Counted from the stretch's first letter, positions 25,527 to 35,104 are shown. The stretch: DNA of 64,000 nucleotides from Heliobacterium chlorum (GCF_014502795.1 NZ_JACVHF010000002.1:124001-188000); one strand, 5' to 3'. Notes: a model not told the origin generated them from the letters alone. Program-made: numbers and translations.

Positions 25527-27677
25527 GTGTCAAAGGTTATCCCGATCCAGCGACGACCCAATCTCCGAGGAGAACCGTCGAGCGAAAGATTCATCGGCGC
25601 TTTTGCCCAGCCCGAGAACCGCTGGTTCCATTCCACCTTTAACTTCCGCGCTGCTTGGCAGGGCAAAGGCAGGATGTTACAGGTCTGCCTCGGACAGTTG
25701 AGTTTCAACCCTATGGATACGGCCTTTTTACTCTGGCAGGAAATGTCCCGACAGGAGTGGCAGTGCGGATGCGGACAGGGGAACGAGGTGCCTGTCAACC
25801 GTGAGGACATCGGCTGTGCCGTCCAGTCGATGCTGCGATACTGGAAAACAGTAGAGGGAAAGGAATCCAGTACAGCAGATATCGTGGAACAGTTCTGGCC
25901 TGATTTGGGTCGGTTGATCGATGGAGTCGGTTCGTTGACGTCGCTGTCCGTGGAGACGAGCCGGCGGCTACTACATAAACTGCGTCCTTCGAGGTTGACC
26001 GCAGAAGATATCATTTATACCTATCTTCAGGCCCGTCAAAATATCGACTTCGAACTAGAACGAGCCCTTTGGGTCGATGGCTTGGCAAAAGCGGAAGAGC
26101 CTTGGTGGGTGGCCCAAGAACGGTACTTACAGGAAGAAGATCTGCCTATTAAGGAAAGGATCGCCCCCTGGCGTCTATATGCCCGTATGCGAGGTCGTAT
26201 CGATCAAAAGCTGACGTTGACTCCAGGCAATGAAGACACGATGCAGCAGTTTGTCAATCATATGGTCGACGACGTGATCAATACAGCGCTCGTCGTCCCT
26301 TGGAAATCGGAAAAAGTAAAAGTTCAACCCCTTACGTTGGAAGCGAATACTTTAGATTCCGACGAACGGCGTCGATTCGAGGTGGAATGGTTAAAAAGCT
26401 CTGTCGTCGAAAAGCCAGTGCTTTTGGATATACTGGGGCCGCCTTGGCAGCAGACGACCGTGCGTATCACTGTTTCTCGGTTCGGAAGGCAGTGGTGGCT
26501 TTCCGAAGCCGAGTGGGCAGAGCCTCGCTACTTAACGATGAAGGAAAAAGTAAATAAAGTGAAAGAACCTTTCTTTTTCCGGGTCTACGATCTAGGCAAA
26601 AACGTACGGACGGTAACGAACCGTCTTGACAGTGATCAGGAGCTTTTCTGCCCAATGGTACGAATCAATGATTACTGGGAAGAACGGTCTCTGCTATGGA
26701 AGAGTGCCATAGATGAAGGCCACGATAAGCGATGTACCTTTTATCGGATTGGCCATGAACTGGTGATGGTCTGTGATGATGATATCAATCTGAACCTGTG
26801 GGAACGACGACTTTTTTCCCGAGCCATTGTGCCTGTACACCGAGGGCGATTACCCCTGTGGTTAAAGACCGCCTTTACGGAGCGCATGCGAACGATCCAA
26901 GCGTCCTCTTTCGACGAGTGGAGCCGATTATTTCGAAAAACCTTATCCTTTTTATCGATGGAGCTTTTAGAGTTGTCAAAAGAGTGGTGGCCCCAACCTG
27001 AAGAATCGCTGGCGCAACCGGAAGTTTACTGGTCCCTTGTACTTCGGGCATGGAGCGAATGGCTCACTGACGGGGAGCCTGCCGAACTGGCGAATGCTGT
27101 ATTTTTACTCGGCCATCGCTTAGGCACGTCACCGGAACAACTGCTTCACCCTCACCATTCCGCTAGAGGGCTGCTGTTGGAGTTCTTGACGGTCGCCTTG
27201 CCGCCGGAACAACAACCGCCGGGACTGCGTCATGAGTTGGAATTGCTCCACCCACCCTTGGCTAGAGTCCTTAAAAAATGGTTTGAACAGCCTTTTAGAA
27301 TTTACCAGATCGTCGAGTGGCGAACGGAAGGCACTTGCCGGATCATTGACCTCCTCCGAGAAAGGGAACAAGAAATCGAATTACGGAGCTATTTCGAACC
27401 GCCTCAAGCGGGGAAGGGAATGGTAGCCCGCCTTCTCCCGCTGGAAGGACAGCGGTATTGCCTATTGGGTTGCTTGGAGGTTGAACCGTCTCACATACCT
27501 CTGCTGAAGGAACGTATGGCCAGCCTGCATCGCGAAATGGAAACCGACTGTAATGAATATATGCCAGAAGCGAGTTGGCGCTTTCTTGGAGAAGTCTTGC
27601 AAATGCTCCCGTCGAGCGGTGAATACCTGATGAAAGAACCTCGTCTTGAGGCTCGAAAAGAAGTTTGCCTGTCATAA
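25527..27677 (+). CDS. Large uncharacterised protein (716 aa)
   Basis: A 716-residue soluble protein that I do not recognise. I take GTG 25527 (MSKVIPIQRR), seven bases after GAAAGAAGG. It is unusually rich in Trp, Glu, Arg and Leu and has no signal peptide or membrane segment. An early CxCxxxxxV segment (WQCGCGQGNE, near residue 75) is the only cysteine pair of note. The middle has basic-aromatic stretches such as RFGRQWWLSEAEW. It is alone between the ABC genes and a terminator. The long intact frame and normal codon use show a real gene. Confidence 0.8.
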   Translation: MSKVIPIQRRPNLRGEPSSERFIGAFAQPENRWFHSTFNFRAAWQGKGRMLQVCLGQLSFNPMDTAFLLWQEMSRQEWQCGCGQGNEVPVNREDIGCAVQSMLRYWKTVEGKESSTADIVEQFWPDLGRLIDGVGSLTSLSVETSRRLLHKLRPSRLTAEDIIYTYLQARQNIDFELERALWVDGLAKAEEPWWVAQERYLQEEDLPIKERIAPWRLYARMRGRIDQKLTLTPGNEDTMQQFVNHMVDDVINTALVVPWKSEKVKVQPLTLEANTLDSDERRRFEVEWLKSSVVEKPVLLDILGPPWQQTTVRITVSRFGRQWWLSEAEWAEPRYLTMKEKVNKVKEPFFFRVYDLGKNVRTVTNRLDSDQELFCPMVRINDYWEERSLLWKSAIDEGHDKRCTFYRIGHELVMVCDDDINLNLWERRLFSRAIVPVHRGRLPLWLKTAFTERMRTIQASSFDEWSRLFRKTLSFLSMELLELSKEWWPQPEESLAQPEVYWSLVLRAWSEWLTDGEPAELANAVFLLGHRLGTSPEQLLHPHHSARGLLLEFLTVALPPEQQPPGLRHELELLHPPLARVLKKWFEQPFRIYQIVEWRTEGTCRIIDLLREREQEIELRSYFEPPQAGKGMVARLLPLEGQRYCLLGCLEVEPSHIPLLKERMASLHREMETDCNEYMPEASWRFLGEVLQMLPSSGEYLMKEPRLEARKEVCLS

Positions 27678-27724
27678 AAAACAGAGTCTCTTCTCTTCAA
27701 TGGAGAAAGACTCTGTTTTCTTTG
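27678..27724. terminator. Bidirectional intrinsic terminator
   Basis: AAAACAGAGTCT plus CTTCTC pairs with GAGAA plus AGACTCTGTTTT. A-rich and T-rich flanks on the two sides allow termination in both directions. Confidence 0.85.
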
Positions 27725-27822
27725 CATTACGGCATTCAATTGTGGTAAACAGGAGTGCAACGACTCAGTCCACTAAGGGCTACGTAAGGTTCGCTCGGTT
27801 TTATGAGGGAGCGCCATAGGCA

Positions 27823-28221
27823 CTAACTGATACAGGCTGCTACCACTAAACCGAGGGCGATGAAGATGCCCGCCACGATCCAGGCGACAGCCATATTTCC
27901 CTTGCGAAGTTCTTCACGGACGGGAAGTTTTGGTGTCAGCCATTCGAAAATGAGGTAACTGCCCATCATTAAGAGGGACCCGAAGACGCCCCAAACGATA
28001 GTTTCCGCTAAGGTATCATTGTGAGAAATGGCAGACCAGAGGATGATCCCTAGCCCAACCATCTGCGAAAAAAGGGTGATCCCTACGGCTGCGTTCCCTT
28101 GATGAATCTCTTCTGCGTCGTTGTATGGGGTAACCCAGAAAAAGATGCGCACCATCGCGAGCATAAGTACCGACGAGACGGCAAAATAGAGCAGAGCATT
28201 CAGAAAATTTTCTATCGCCAA
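27823..28221 (-). CDS. DUF350 (YjfL-like) membrane protein
   Basis: A 132-residue protein with four hydrophobic helices in two similar halves, each with a polar N-A-A/M-A-V core (EIHQGNAAVGITL and ELRKGNMAVAWIV). This is the DUF350 family, E. coli YjfL. The TTG start has GGGAGGG nine bases upstream. Its function is not known. Family members are often beside YgiC/YjfC-type ATP-grasp ligases, as here, where the ligase gene lies 21 bases upstream in the same direction. Confidence 0.85.
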   Translation of the reverse strand: MAIENFLNALLYFAVSSVLMLAMVRIFFWVTPYNDAEEIHQGNAAVGITLFSQMVGLGIILWSAISHNDTLAETIVWGVFGSLLMMGSYLIFEWLTPKLPVREELRKGNMAVAWIVAGIFIALGLVVAACIS

Positions 28222-28242
28222 GAGATATATCCCTCCCTGACG

Positions 28243-29478
28243 TTAATCCGGTTGCACGAGTGTGGGCACCCAACAGGCCTCTTGAGCTGTGACAATTTTC
28301 GGGCTAAGGCGGGTGTAAAAGCCAGCTAATTCGTCAAACAGGCAAAATGTGCCGATCGTCGGGAGCAGGGGCCGTTTTCGGATGCGGCCGTTTCGCATGA
28401 CTGGAAAGAAGACAGGTTCGGCATCAACTCGTGCTTGATATACCACGTCACCTTGCGGCAGATCGGTCATGGTCAATGCATCACAGTCGATGATCCCGAG
28501 ACCTTCCCGGTTGTGCAGCGGTTTGATCATGACGGGGCGGCCCTGCATCAGATCCGGGTCAAGAGATGTGTAAGGAATATACTGTTCTATCGCTTCCTGC
28601 CGTGGAGGCGATAGTTTCGGTTTTACAAGCCATAAAAGGGCTAAGAGAGCTTTCGAATGCAGGAGAAGGGTGGAAGGAGGATTGATCAAACAGAGCTGCC
28701 CCTTTTCCATGCAATCGATGAATTGAGGACCTCCTTGATCGCGGGCGTACCATTCTACGGAATAAAAGGATTGCAAAAAATCGACGGGGAAATTGCCTGC
28801 ACAGAGGCGTCCCGTTGAATCGATAGAGAGGTCCCGAACGTCTCCGATGAGAACTTTTCCAGGCTCATAGGCGGCTAAATTCTCCACGAACCGTAAGGTC
28901 GATCGTTCTTCAGGATCCGATGGGAACCCGACGATGGCTGTCACCGTACCGGCCTGTCCGCCCTGCCGGACGAAAGAATCGCGCAAGCTCCGGCGGAGGG
29001 TCTCCTCGAGTAATTCATTGGGGTCAGAGAGGGTACGATGATACGTTCGGGCTACCTGAGGCTGCAGGAGGCATGATTCGACCAGGCCGAAGGGGGTCTC
29101 ACTGTTGAACTCCAGCAGTTTCGGTCCTTGATCAGTCCAGTACCAGTCAAAGCGGCCCAAGGCTGTCAGCCAAGGCAGGCGTTGCCGTAAGCAGTGAGCC
29201 TGAAGCGATTTGGGGATACCGAGAAAATCGAGCAGATCAGGATGACCTTCGATCACCACTTGAACCGTATGCAGCAGATCGACCACCTGTCGATGGGCAC
29301 TGAGAAAACGGCGATGCTCCTCCGTAGACATCACTAGGGCGTGCAAATTGTAAAAATGCTGCCCCCGCCCGTCAAAAGCCCAGGTAAAGCCGAACGTTTC
29401 TTCATAGCGGGCCACGTCCTCTTCCCACCGGTCCAAGTAAGCTTCTCGATCATCAGGTAGAATCGCCGAAAGCTGCAT
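28243..29478 (-). CDS. YgiC/YjfC-like ATP-grasp ligase (glutathionylspermidine synthase fold)
   Basis: A 411-residue protein of the glutathionylspermidine synthase-like ATP-grasp family. Such enzymes form amide bonds from a carboxylate and an amine with ATP. Family blocks include GRFDWYWTDQGPKLLEFNSETPFGLVES and the ATP-grasp core VMIKPLHNREGLGI. It has no amidase domain, unlike E. coli Gsp. GGAAGGAG precedes the ATG. Downstream is DUF350; upstream are an unknown protein and a Ser/Gly-rich lipoprotein, a set similar to ygiB-ygiC and yjfMCL of enterobacteria. The true substrate is unknown; a protein tail or polyamine is possible. Confidence 0.88.
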   Translation of the reverse strand: MQLSAILPDDREAYLDRWEEDVARYEETFGFTWAFDGRGQHFYNLHALVMSTEEHRRFLSAHRQVVDLLHTVQVVIEGHPDLLDFLGIPKSLQAHCLRQRLPWLTALGRFDWYWTDQGPKLLEFNSETPFGLVESCLLQPQVARTYHRTLSDPNELLEETLRRSLRDSFVRQGGQAGTVTAIVGFPSDPEERSTLRFVENLAAYEPGKVLIGDVRDLSIDSTGRLCAGNFPVDFLQSFYSVEWYARDQGGPQFIDCMEKGQLCLINPPSTLLLHSKALLALLWLVKPKLSPPRQEAIEQYIPYTSLDPDLMQGRPVMIKPLHNREGLGIIDCDALTMTDLPQGDVVYQARVDAEPVFFPVMRNGRIRKRPLLPTIGTFCLFDELAGFYTRLSPKIVTAQEACWVPTLVQPD

Positions 29479-29508
29479 CGATGGTCTCCTTCCGCTGATG
29501 AAATGACG

Positions 29509-29928
29509 CTAAAAGAGCAAAGGCCCCTGATACTCTGGCTTGCGAAACTCAAAGTGGGCCCGGTCGCCTACCGATTCAGGATGAAACAAGCAAAGGTAAG
29601 CTAGACCCATGGCGCAAAGCCCCTCAGCGAGAAGGACGGCCGTTTCTTCATCGGTGACGGTCCAGCGCTGCAACAGCCACTGAGTCAGCGCTGCTTCCAC
29701 CGTGGGGGCTGTCGGTTCCTTCATCTTGTATTGACCTGTTGTTTCGGGCAGTTGAACCAGCCAGTGCTCTTCCCGGCTGTGTTGCTCAGGATAATAAGTG
29801 ATCAGATAGGGCATTTGTTGTTCTTCTAGATAACCGAGTACTCCTTCCACGGCATCGGCAGACAAAGGCACGGACCGGTTCTCTTGCAGGGAAGCGATAG
29901 CTTTAGCAGAGTCGAAAAAAGGTAACAT
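29509..29928 (-). CDS. Uncharacterised protein in the ATP-grasp/DUF350 cluster (139 aa)
   Basis: A 139-residue soluble protein starting at ATG 29928, preceded by AGGAGATCACCT. It has no signal peptide and no cysteine pair; the C-terminal half is helical with a GLCAMGLAYLC segment. I do not recognise it. It lies between the lipoprotein and the ATP-grasp ligase with short gaps, so it is part of that operon. It may be a substrate-binding or adaptor protein, but nothing in the sequence shows this. Confidence 0.75.
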   Translation of the reverse strand: MLPFFDSAKAIASLQENRSVPLSADAVEGVLGYLEEQQMPYLITYYPEQHSREEHWLVQLPETTGQYKMKEPTAPTVEAALTQWLLQRWTVTDEETAVLLAEGLCAMGLAYLCLFHPESVGDRAHFEFRKPEYQGPLLF

Positions 29929-29947
29929 AGGTGATCTCCTCTTACGA

Positions 29948-30472
29948 TTAACCGCCTGAGGACGAACTGCCTGATCCGGCACTGCCTCGAGCACCAGACG
30001 AAGAAGATCCGAAGCTGGACTTCGACCCGCCGGAGCCAAAGATGCTGCCCGATGAACTGCTGGAGCTGCCGCTCGATTTCCGCACTACATTGCCAGTTCC
30101 TTGAGAGGTTGTCGGTTTTACATAACCGGGATTGCCGCTCCAAGAAGGTGGATGTTTTGCTCCTGTATAAGGCACATACGTTCCGTTCTTGCGGGAAACC
30201 ATGGTAGCCCCATCCCAAGATCCTGTGAAGGAACGGTATGGGTAATAACTGCCGCCGTGATAGATAAAGAGATTATCATCATCTTCGTCGTCTTCCATGA
30301 CGACCCCATCATCGGAATAGGCGGCTTGATCATCTGCAGGGGGAGGGGGATCGGAGTCACAACCAGCGGCTGTCAATGTTAACCCCAGAATGGAGAGCAC
30401 GGCAAGCGTCTTTTGATAAGGTATCCGCTTTGGTATTTCCTTTTCCGTCTCTGAATTGGCCGCCTCGGGCAC
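29948..30472 (-). CDS. Ser/Gly-rich lipoprotein
   Basis: A 174-residue protein. I take GTG 30472, with AAAGGAG eight bases upstream. A signal peptide ends in the lipobox LTAAGC (Cys near residue 34), followed by Asp/Pro-rich sequence, then an aromatic patch (YHGGSYYPYRSFTGSW). The last 45 residues are almost all Ser and Gly with a few Phe, Arg and Lys. E. coli YgiB and YjfM, beside YgiC and YjfC, are also lipoproteins with Ser/Gly-rich ends. The tail is a candidate target of the ATP-grasp enzyme; this is inference. Confidence 0.8.
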   Translation of the reverse strand: MPEAANSETEKEIPKRIPYQKTLAVLSILGLTLTAAGCDSDPPPPADDQAAYSDDGVVMEDDEDDDNLFIYHGGSYYPYRSFTGSWDGATMVSRKNGTYVPYTGAKHPPSWSGNPGYVKPTTSQGTGNVVRKSSGSSSSSSGSIFGSGGSKSSFGSSSSGARGSAGSGSSSSGG

Positions 30473-30617
30473 CGAAATCACTCCTTTCCGGGTCAAAAAG
30501 ACCCAGTCGGCTCCAACAGAACCTGCCTCGATAATCATATTCGAAGGTATTTTTATCGAGACGGGCATATTGCGTAATAGAGGACTTGTTCGACGAAGGA
30601 TTAAAAAAACCTACAAG

Positions 30618-30664
30618 AAAAATGAAAAACCGGAGGACACCTGTAACAGGGTTCCTCCGGTTTG
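30618..30664 (-). terminator. Terminator after rpsR
   Basis: AACCGGAGGA pairs with TCCTCCGGTT; on the minus strand it is followed by TTTTTCATTTTT. It ends the rpsF-rpsR unit. Confidence 0.85.
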
Positions 30665-30675
30665 ACGAGCTTTGA

Positions 30676-30936
30676 TTATTCTGCGACGGTAAACGGCAGC
30701 AGGGCAACGTGACGGGCCCGCTTGATGGCCAAGGTCAGTTGACGCTGGTGCTTAGCGCAGCAGCCTGATACACGGCGGGGAAGAATTTTACCCCGTTCCG
30801 TGATGTACTTGCGCAGTTTGCCGACTTCTTTGTATTCGACTTGTTCAATCTTGTCGACGCAGAAGAAGCAAATGCGGCGGCGGGGACGACGGCCTTTCCG
30901 GCCTTTGCGTTCCGGCTTATCACCACGATCTTGCAT
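30676..30936 (-). CDS. rpsR: Ribosomal protein S18
   Basis: An 86-residue small-subunit protein. The core from [21 protein letters not shown] to [19 protein letters not shown] is typical of S18. It has CFFC and CCAKH, a possible four-ligand zinc site, which marks the C+ form of this protein. The N-terminus is very basic. GGAGG precedes the ATG. It follows rpsF by 45 bases; the ssb gene that usually lies between them is absent. Confidence 0.97.
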   Translation of the reverse strand: MQDRGDKPERKGRKGRRPRRRICFFCVDKIEQVEYKEVGKLRKYITERGKILPRRVSGCCAKHQRQLTLAIKRARHVALLPFTVAE

Positions 30937-30981
30937 GCGTTAAACCTCCTTTACCCTAAAAGATGGACGAATCGTAACCCA

Positions 30982-31272
30982 TTACTTCTCGTCTTTACGG
31001 ATGACGAGGAACCGGACGATGTCATCGGAAATCCGCATGACCCGATCCAGCTCGTGGGCGACAGCAGGCTCGCCTTTGAAGGTGATGAGGACATAAAAGG
31101 CCTCTTTCAACTTCTTGATCTCGTACTGGAGCCGGCGCTTACCCCACTTGTCAGCTTTGACGATTTCGCCACCTTGTTGGGTAATGAGGTTGACGAACTT
31201 GTCGACGACCCCCTGGAAAGCTTCTTCTTCCATGTTGGGGCGGATCAAAAGCATCGCTTCGTATTCGCGCAC
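30982..31272 (-). CDS. rpsF: Ribosomal protein S6
   Basis: A 96-residue protein that binds S18 in the platform of the 30S subunit. Family blocks are MREYEAMLLIRPNMEEE, DKWGKRRLQYEIKKLKEAFYV and ELDRVMRISDDIVRFLVIR. The GTG start follows GAAGGGAGG. It is the first gene of the rpsF-rpsR unit and is preceded by a structured leader that could bind S6:S18. Confidence 0.97.
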   Translation of the reverse strand: MREYEAMLLIRPNMEEEAFQGVVDKFVNLITQQGGEIVKADKWGKRRLQYEIKKLKEAFYVLITFKGEPAVAHELDRVMRISDDIVRFLVIRKDEK

Positions 31273-31284
31273 AATGGCACCTCC

Positions 31285-31381
31285 CTTCGGACGTATGGCC
31301 CCACCTCACTGTGTGGAGCAGGGAGTGGCCGTTTAGTTAGCCACATTTATGAAATATATCATAGAACAAAGGAGAGTGCAA
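31285..31381 (-). promoter_or_regulatory. rpsF promoter and structured leader
   Basis: On the minus strand TTGCAC (31381-31376) and TATATT (31358-31353) are 17 bases apart. The leader that follows contains GTGGC-N-GCCAC and CCAC/GTGG-type pairings before the ribosome binding site. Many bacteria have an S6:S18 binding motif here; I can see structure but cannot prove that motif. Confidence 0.45.
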
Positions 31382-31473
31382 GGGAAATTGATAGAAAACC
31401 AGTTCCTTTTTTACACAAGGGGTACGTCTTTTCGGATGCTGATTCTACCCAAGGAAGACAGGTGATGGTGGAA

Positions 31474-31680
31474 CTAAATCACATCGTACCCGGCGTCTTC
31501 AATAGCCTCTTTGATGACATCTATGCTGGTTTGTGTCTCGTCAAAAGAAAGGGCTACTTCTTTCGCTGCTAGGTTGACTTCTGCTTTACTCACTCCGGTC
31601 AGACTGTGTAATGCCTTTTCCACAGCCGCCTTACAGTGTCCGCAAGACATTCCTTCGACTTTCAGGGTGATGTCGGTCAT
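31474..31680 (-). CDS. copZ: Copper chaperone CopZ
   Basis: A 68-residue heavy-metal-associated domain with the copper-binding motif GMSCGHC at about residues 10-16. It carries Cu(I) in the cytoplasm to CopA. It is the last gene of the csoR-copA-copZ group on this strand, 115 bases after copA. GAGGAG lies before the ATG. Confidence 0.95.
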   Translation of the reverse strand: MTDITLKVEGMSCGHCKAAVEKALHSLTGVSKAEVNLAAKEVALSFDETQTSIDVIKEAIEDAGYDVI

Positions 31681-31795
31681 AGAAACTCCTCCTATACTAC
31701 TATGAAATATAAATTTTTTATCTTAAGGTCTATTTGACCTCAAAGAACTGCAGTCTTGGCAAGGATAAGCGCAAGCCGGCTTTAGAAGCTGTTCG

Positions 31796-34315
31796 TTACG
31801 TTCTATCATAGGGCTGAACCCTCCGCAACCGCAACGCATTCGCCACGACCGAGACAGAACTGAAAGCCATAGCCCCGCCGGCGATGACCGGATTTAACAA
31901 GCCTGCTGCCGCTACGGGAATCCCCAAACTGTTATAAATCATCGCCCAGAACAGGTTTTGCCGGATGTTGCTCATCGTGGCCCGGCTGAGGCGGATCGCC
32001 GCGACGATAGCTCTCAGATCACCTGACATGAGGGTGATATCGGCTGCCTCCATCGCCACATCCGTACCGGTGCCGATGGCCATGCCCACGTCAGCCGTGG
32101 AGAGGGCGGGCGCATCGTTGATGCCATCACCGACCATGGCCACCACATGGCCCTCTTCTTTGCGTTTTTTCACATTTAGGGCCTTGTCTTCCGGGAGAAC
32201 TTCAGCGATGACGTGGTCTATCCCTGCCTGCCGGGCGATAGCTTCGGCGGTGCGGCGGTTATCGCCGGTGATCATCCAGACTTGGATACCCATTGCCTTC
32301 AGTGCCGAAACTGCTTCCGCGGAAGTCTCTTTGATAGTATCGGCTACGGCAATCACAGCTGCGGCGGTACCGTCCACAGCCATAAACATGGCTGTTTTTC
32401 CTTCCGATTCCAGCCTTTCGGCGATCGGTTCAAAGTCGGCAAAGGGGACTTCGTTTTCCGTCAGCAGTTTGCGTGTTCCCAAAAGAATAGAGTGGCCATC
32501 GATAGTAGCTCTAACGCCCCGTCCGGGAATGGCCTGGAAGGATTCTACATCGGCCAAGGATGCAGATTCTTCCTTAGACCTTTTCACGATCGCTTCGGCC
32601 AGCGGGTGTTCAGAAGATTTTTCTGCCCGGCCGGCCCACTGCAGCAGCATTGACTCTTGACCGGCAAAGTCGCCGAGTGCAATAAAATCAGTCAGTTCCG
32701 GTTTTCCCTTCGTGATCGTGCCTGTTTTGTCAAGAATGACAGTGCTGATCTTGTGAGCCTTCTCCAGGTGTTCTCCGCCCTTAAAGAGAATGCCATTTTC
32801 GGCACCTTTCCCGGTTCCCACCATGATCGATGTGGGCGTGGCAAGACCTAAGGCACAAGGGCAGGCGATGACCAAAACAGCGGTAAAGTTGAGCAGCGCC
32901 CGGGTAAAGTTCCCCGGCTCGACCAGGAAGTACCAAAGGAGGAAGGTGACGACGGCCAACGTCACGACAGCCGGAACGAAGTAGCCGGAGATTTTGTCAG
33001 CCATGCGCTGAATCGGCGCTTTCGAACCTTGCGCTTCTTCGACGACCCGGATGATCTGGGCGAGGGCTGTATCCTTGCCCACCTTAGTGGCTTGGAACTT
33101 GAAGCTTCCGTGCTTGTTGATCGTCGCACCGATGACGGCGTCCCCAGGTTTCTTGTCGACAGGCAAGCTTTCCCCGGTCAACATAGATTCATCTACGGCG
33201 GACAAGCCTTCTTCTACAATGCCGTCGACAGGTATTTTTTCGCCAGGCCGGACGATAACCCTATCGCCGGCCATCACCAACTCGATGGGTATATCTATTT
33301 CCTTGCCGTCACGGACGACGCGGGCTGTCTTCGCTTGTAATCCCATCAGTTTTTTGATGGCTTCTGAGGTCCGTCCTTTAGCCACAGCCTCTAAGGTCTT
33401 GCCGAGCAGGATCAGCGTAATTAGGATGGAGCCTGTCTCGTAATAGACATGATGGCCATGGGGAGAGAAAAAGGTAAAGTAGACGCTATAAATGTAGGCG
33501 GCGGAGGTACCTAAGGCGACCAACACGTCCATGTTGGCGCTGCCGTTTTTCAAAGCTTTGTAGGCGCCCCGGTAGAACTGCCAACCGACGCCAAACTGAA
33601 CCGGTGTTGCCAGGAGGAATTGCGTGTACTGGGATGTGAGCCAGCGGGGAAGGACAAAGCCACTCATCTCAGCGATCATGATCAGCAGCATCGGAAAAGA
33701 CAAGAGGGCCGAGAGACCGAAGAGAAGCCATTGGCGGCGAAGGCGTTGCTCGCGCTCGACCTGTTCCCGGTCGGTCCCGTCGGAGGTCTCGGCAAATCGA
33801 GCTTGAAAGCCTAAAGTGAGGATGGCATTGATGATCTCAGCGTTTCCCAACTCGCCGGGGTAGTACTGGATGACCGCTTTTTCTGTAGCTAAGTTGACCG
33901 AGGCCGTAATGATTCCGGGCAAGCGGTTCAGCTTTTTTTCGATCCGTGCTGCGCAGGCGGCACAAGACATGCCGCCGACAGATAGCTCTATTCGTTCCGT
34001 CGGCACCTGAAAGCCAAGGTCGTGGATTTTTTGTACGAAGGCATCAATACCAGTCTGACCGGGATCGAACTCGACGGTCGCTTTTTCGAGGGCCAAGTTC
34101 ACATTGCATTCCAGCACGCCTGGAATCTTGCGTAAACTTCGCTCGATCCGGCTCGAACAGGCGGCGCAACTCATGCCGGTCACGGGAAGGGTCACTCGAA
34201 CAGAAGGCCCGGTCGGACCCTTCGAATCTTTTTGTACGGTTTTCGTTGTCTGAACTGGATCAACTGTACAAGCAGATTCACTGCAAGATTTCGATGAATC
34301 TGTCCCATTTGACAT
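31796..34315 (-). CDS. copA: Copper-exporting P-type ATPase CopA
   Basis: An 839-residue P1B-type ATPase. Two N-terminal metal-binding domains carry GMSCAAC motifs (near residues 48 and 116). Eight membrane helices follow, with the ion-site motif [12 protein letters not shown], the phosphorylation site DKTGTITKG, the HP motif in [10 protein letters not shown] and [10 protein letters not shown]. The first 40 residues form a Cys-containing extension ([10 protein letters not shown]) before the first metal-binding domain. It pumps Cu(I) out of the cell and is under likely CsoR control. Confidence 0.97.
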   Translation of the reverse strand: MSNGTDSSKSCSESACTVDPVQTTKTVQKDSKGPTGPSVRVTLPVTGMSCAACSSRIERSLRKIPGVLECNVNLALEKATVEFDPGQTGIDAFVQKIHDLGFQVPTERIELSVGGMSCAACAARIEKKLNRLPGIITASVNLATEKAVIQYYPGELGNAEIINAILTLGFQARFAETSDGTDREQVEREQRLRRQWLLFGLSALLSFPMLLIMIAEMSGFVLPRWLTSQYTQFLLATPVQFGVGWQFYRGAYKALKNGSANMDVLVALGTSAAYIYSVYFTFFSPHGHHVYYETGSILITLILLGKTLEAVAKGRTSEAIKKLMGLQAKTARVVRDGKEIDIPIELVMAGDRVIVRPGEKIPVDGIVEEGLSAVDESMLTGESLPVDKKPGDAVIGATINKHGSFKFQATKVGKDTALAQIIRVVEEAQGSKAPIQRMADKISGYFVPAVVTLAVVTFLLWYFLVEPGNFTRALLNFTAVLVIACPCALGLATPTSIMVGTGKGAENGILFKGGEHLEKAHKISTVILDKTGTITKGKPELTDFIALGDFAGQESMLLQWAGRAEKSSEHPLAEAIVKRSKEESASLADVESFQAIPGRGVRATIDGHSILLGTRKLLTENEVPFADFEPIAERLESEGKTAMFMAVDGTAAAVIAVADTIKETSAEAVSALKAMGIQVWMITGDNRRTAEAIARQAGIDHVIAEVLPEDKALNVKKRKEEGHVVAMVGDGINDAPALSTADVGMAIGTGTDVAMEAADITLMSGDLRAIVAAIRLSRATMSNIRQNLFWAMIYNSLGIPVAAAGLLNPVIAGGAMAFSSVSVVANALRLRRVQPYDRT

Positions 34316-34400
34316 TTTAGATTCCTCCCTTCAACTATCGAATAGAGGGGAGCCATTCCTTATAAAAGCGATGAATTCTTACCTCCAAACTATTGCACTG

Positions 34401-34691
34401 TTACTTCATGAACCTGTCTAAAACATCGATGAGTTCGTCCACCATCTCATCGCCCCGGTTTTCCTTGATAGCGGACGTTACACATCCCCGGGTATGACTG
34501 TCGAGAATGGAAAGGCCCACTTTTTGCAGCCCTGCCCGAGAAGCGCTGATCTGTAGAAGGATATCGACACAGTATCTGTCTTCTTCAATCATTTTAGTGA
34601 TTCCCCGAACTTGACCTTCCAGGCGGCGCATGCGGTTGAGCAAATCCTGCTTGTTCCGTTGAGACACCATGGAATGAGCGTTCTTTTCCAT
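34401..34691 (-). CDS. csoR: Copper-sensing repressor CsoR
   Basis: A 96-residue all-helical repressor of the CsoR/RcnR family. The copper ligands are in place: Cys 41, His 66 and Cys 70 (CVDILLQ, DSHTRGC). Copper binding releases it from DNA. It starts at ATG 34691 after GAGGAGG and is the first gene of the copA-copZ group. A good operator lies just upstream. The His ligand favours copper sensing (CsoR) over the persulfide sensor CstR. Confidence 0.93.
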   Translation of the reverse strand: MEKNAHSMVSQRNKQDLLNRMRRLEGQVRGITKMIEEDRYCVDILLQISASRAGLQKVGLSILDSHTRGCVTSAIKENRGDEMVDELIDVLDRFMK

Positions 34692-34716
34692 CGCTCAATC
34701 CTCCTCGTTATTTACC

Positions 34717-34734
34717 ATACCCCCCGTAGGGTAT
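34717..34734 (-). promoter_or_regulatory. CsoR operator
   Basis: ATACCCCCCGTAGGGTAT is a G/C-centred inverted repeat flanked by ATAC/GTAT, the CsoR family pattern. It lies 26 bases before the csoR start and would give autoregulation. Confidence 0.8.
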
Positions 34735-34900
34735 CTAGTGCGAATTTACTCCAAATCACATAAGATGTCAACAGATACTTTTACCCAAAGGAATCACAAG
34801 GAATTCCTCTTTTCAAAAAGGAATCCGTCCATGAGCAGCGAAATACAACAATTACTATAAAAGCATTAAACGATGAATCAGCTTTGCAGGGGGGCAGCGA

Positions 34901-35104
34901 ATGGGGCGCGAAAGAGATCGAAAAGAAGATGACTATGGGGAAAAGGATATTTTCCTCGTAAGCACGAATATATGTACCCGACAAATCCCCTTAGCCCCTA
35001 AAACATCTGGCATCATGGGCACAACATTTGCGTTTTACAGGAAATCGACAGGCGCAAGTCAGGATATTGTGTCCCCATGCATAAAGGCAGGTTGTTCCTC
35101 ATGA
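34901..35104 (+). CDS. Possible small protein before the anti-sigma-like kinase (67 aa)
   Basis: This frame has ATG six bases after AGGGGGG, and its TGA overlaps the next start as ATGA, two signs of translation. The product has an acidic-basic N-terminus (GRERDRKEDD) and three cysteines, and matches nothing I know. It may be a leader or a real small protein. The rest of the stretch from 34735 shows no other feature. Confidence 0.35.
   Translation: MGRERDRKEDDYGEKDIFLVSTNICTRQIPLAPKTSGIMGTTFAFYRKSTGASQDIVSPCIKAGCSS

Noticed and set aside
31965-32660. Long open frame antisense to copA
   Set aside because: It lies inside a clear P-type ATPase gene, is low in complexity and has no ribosome binding site.
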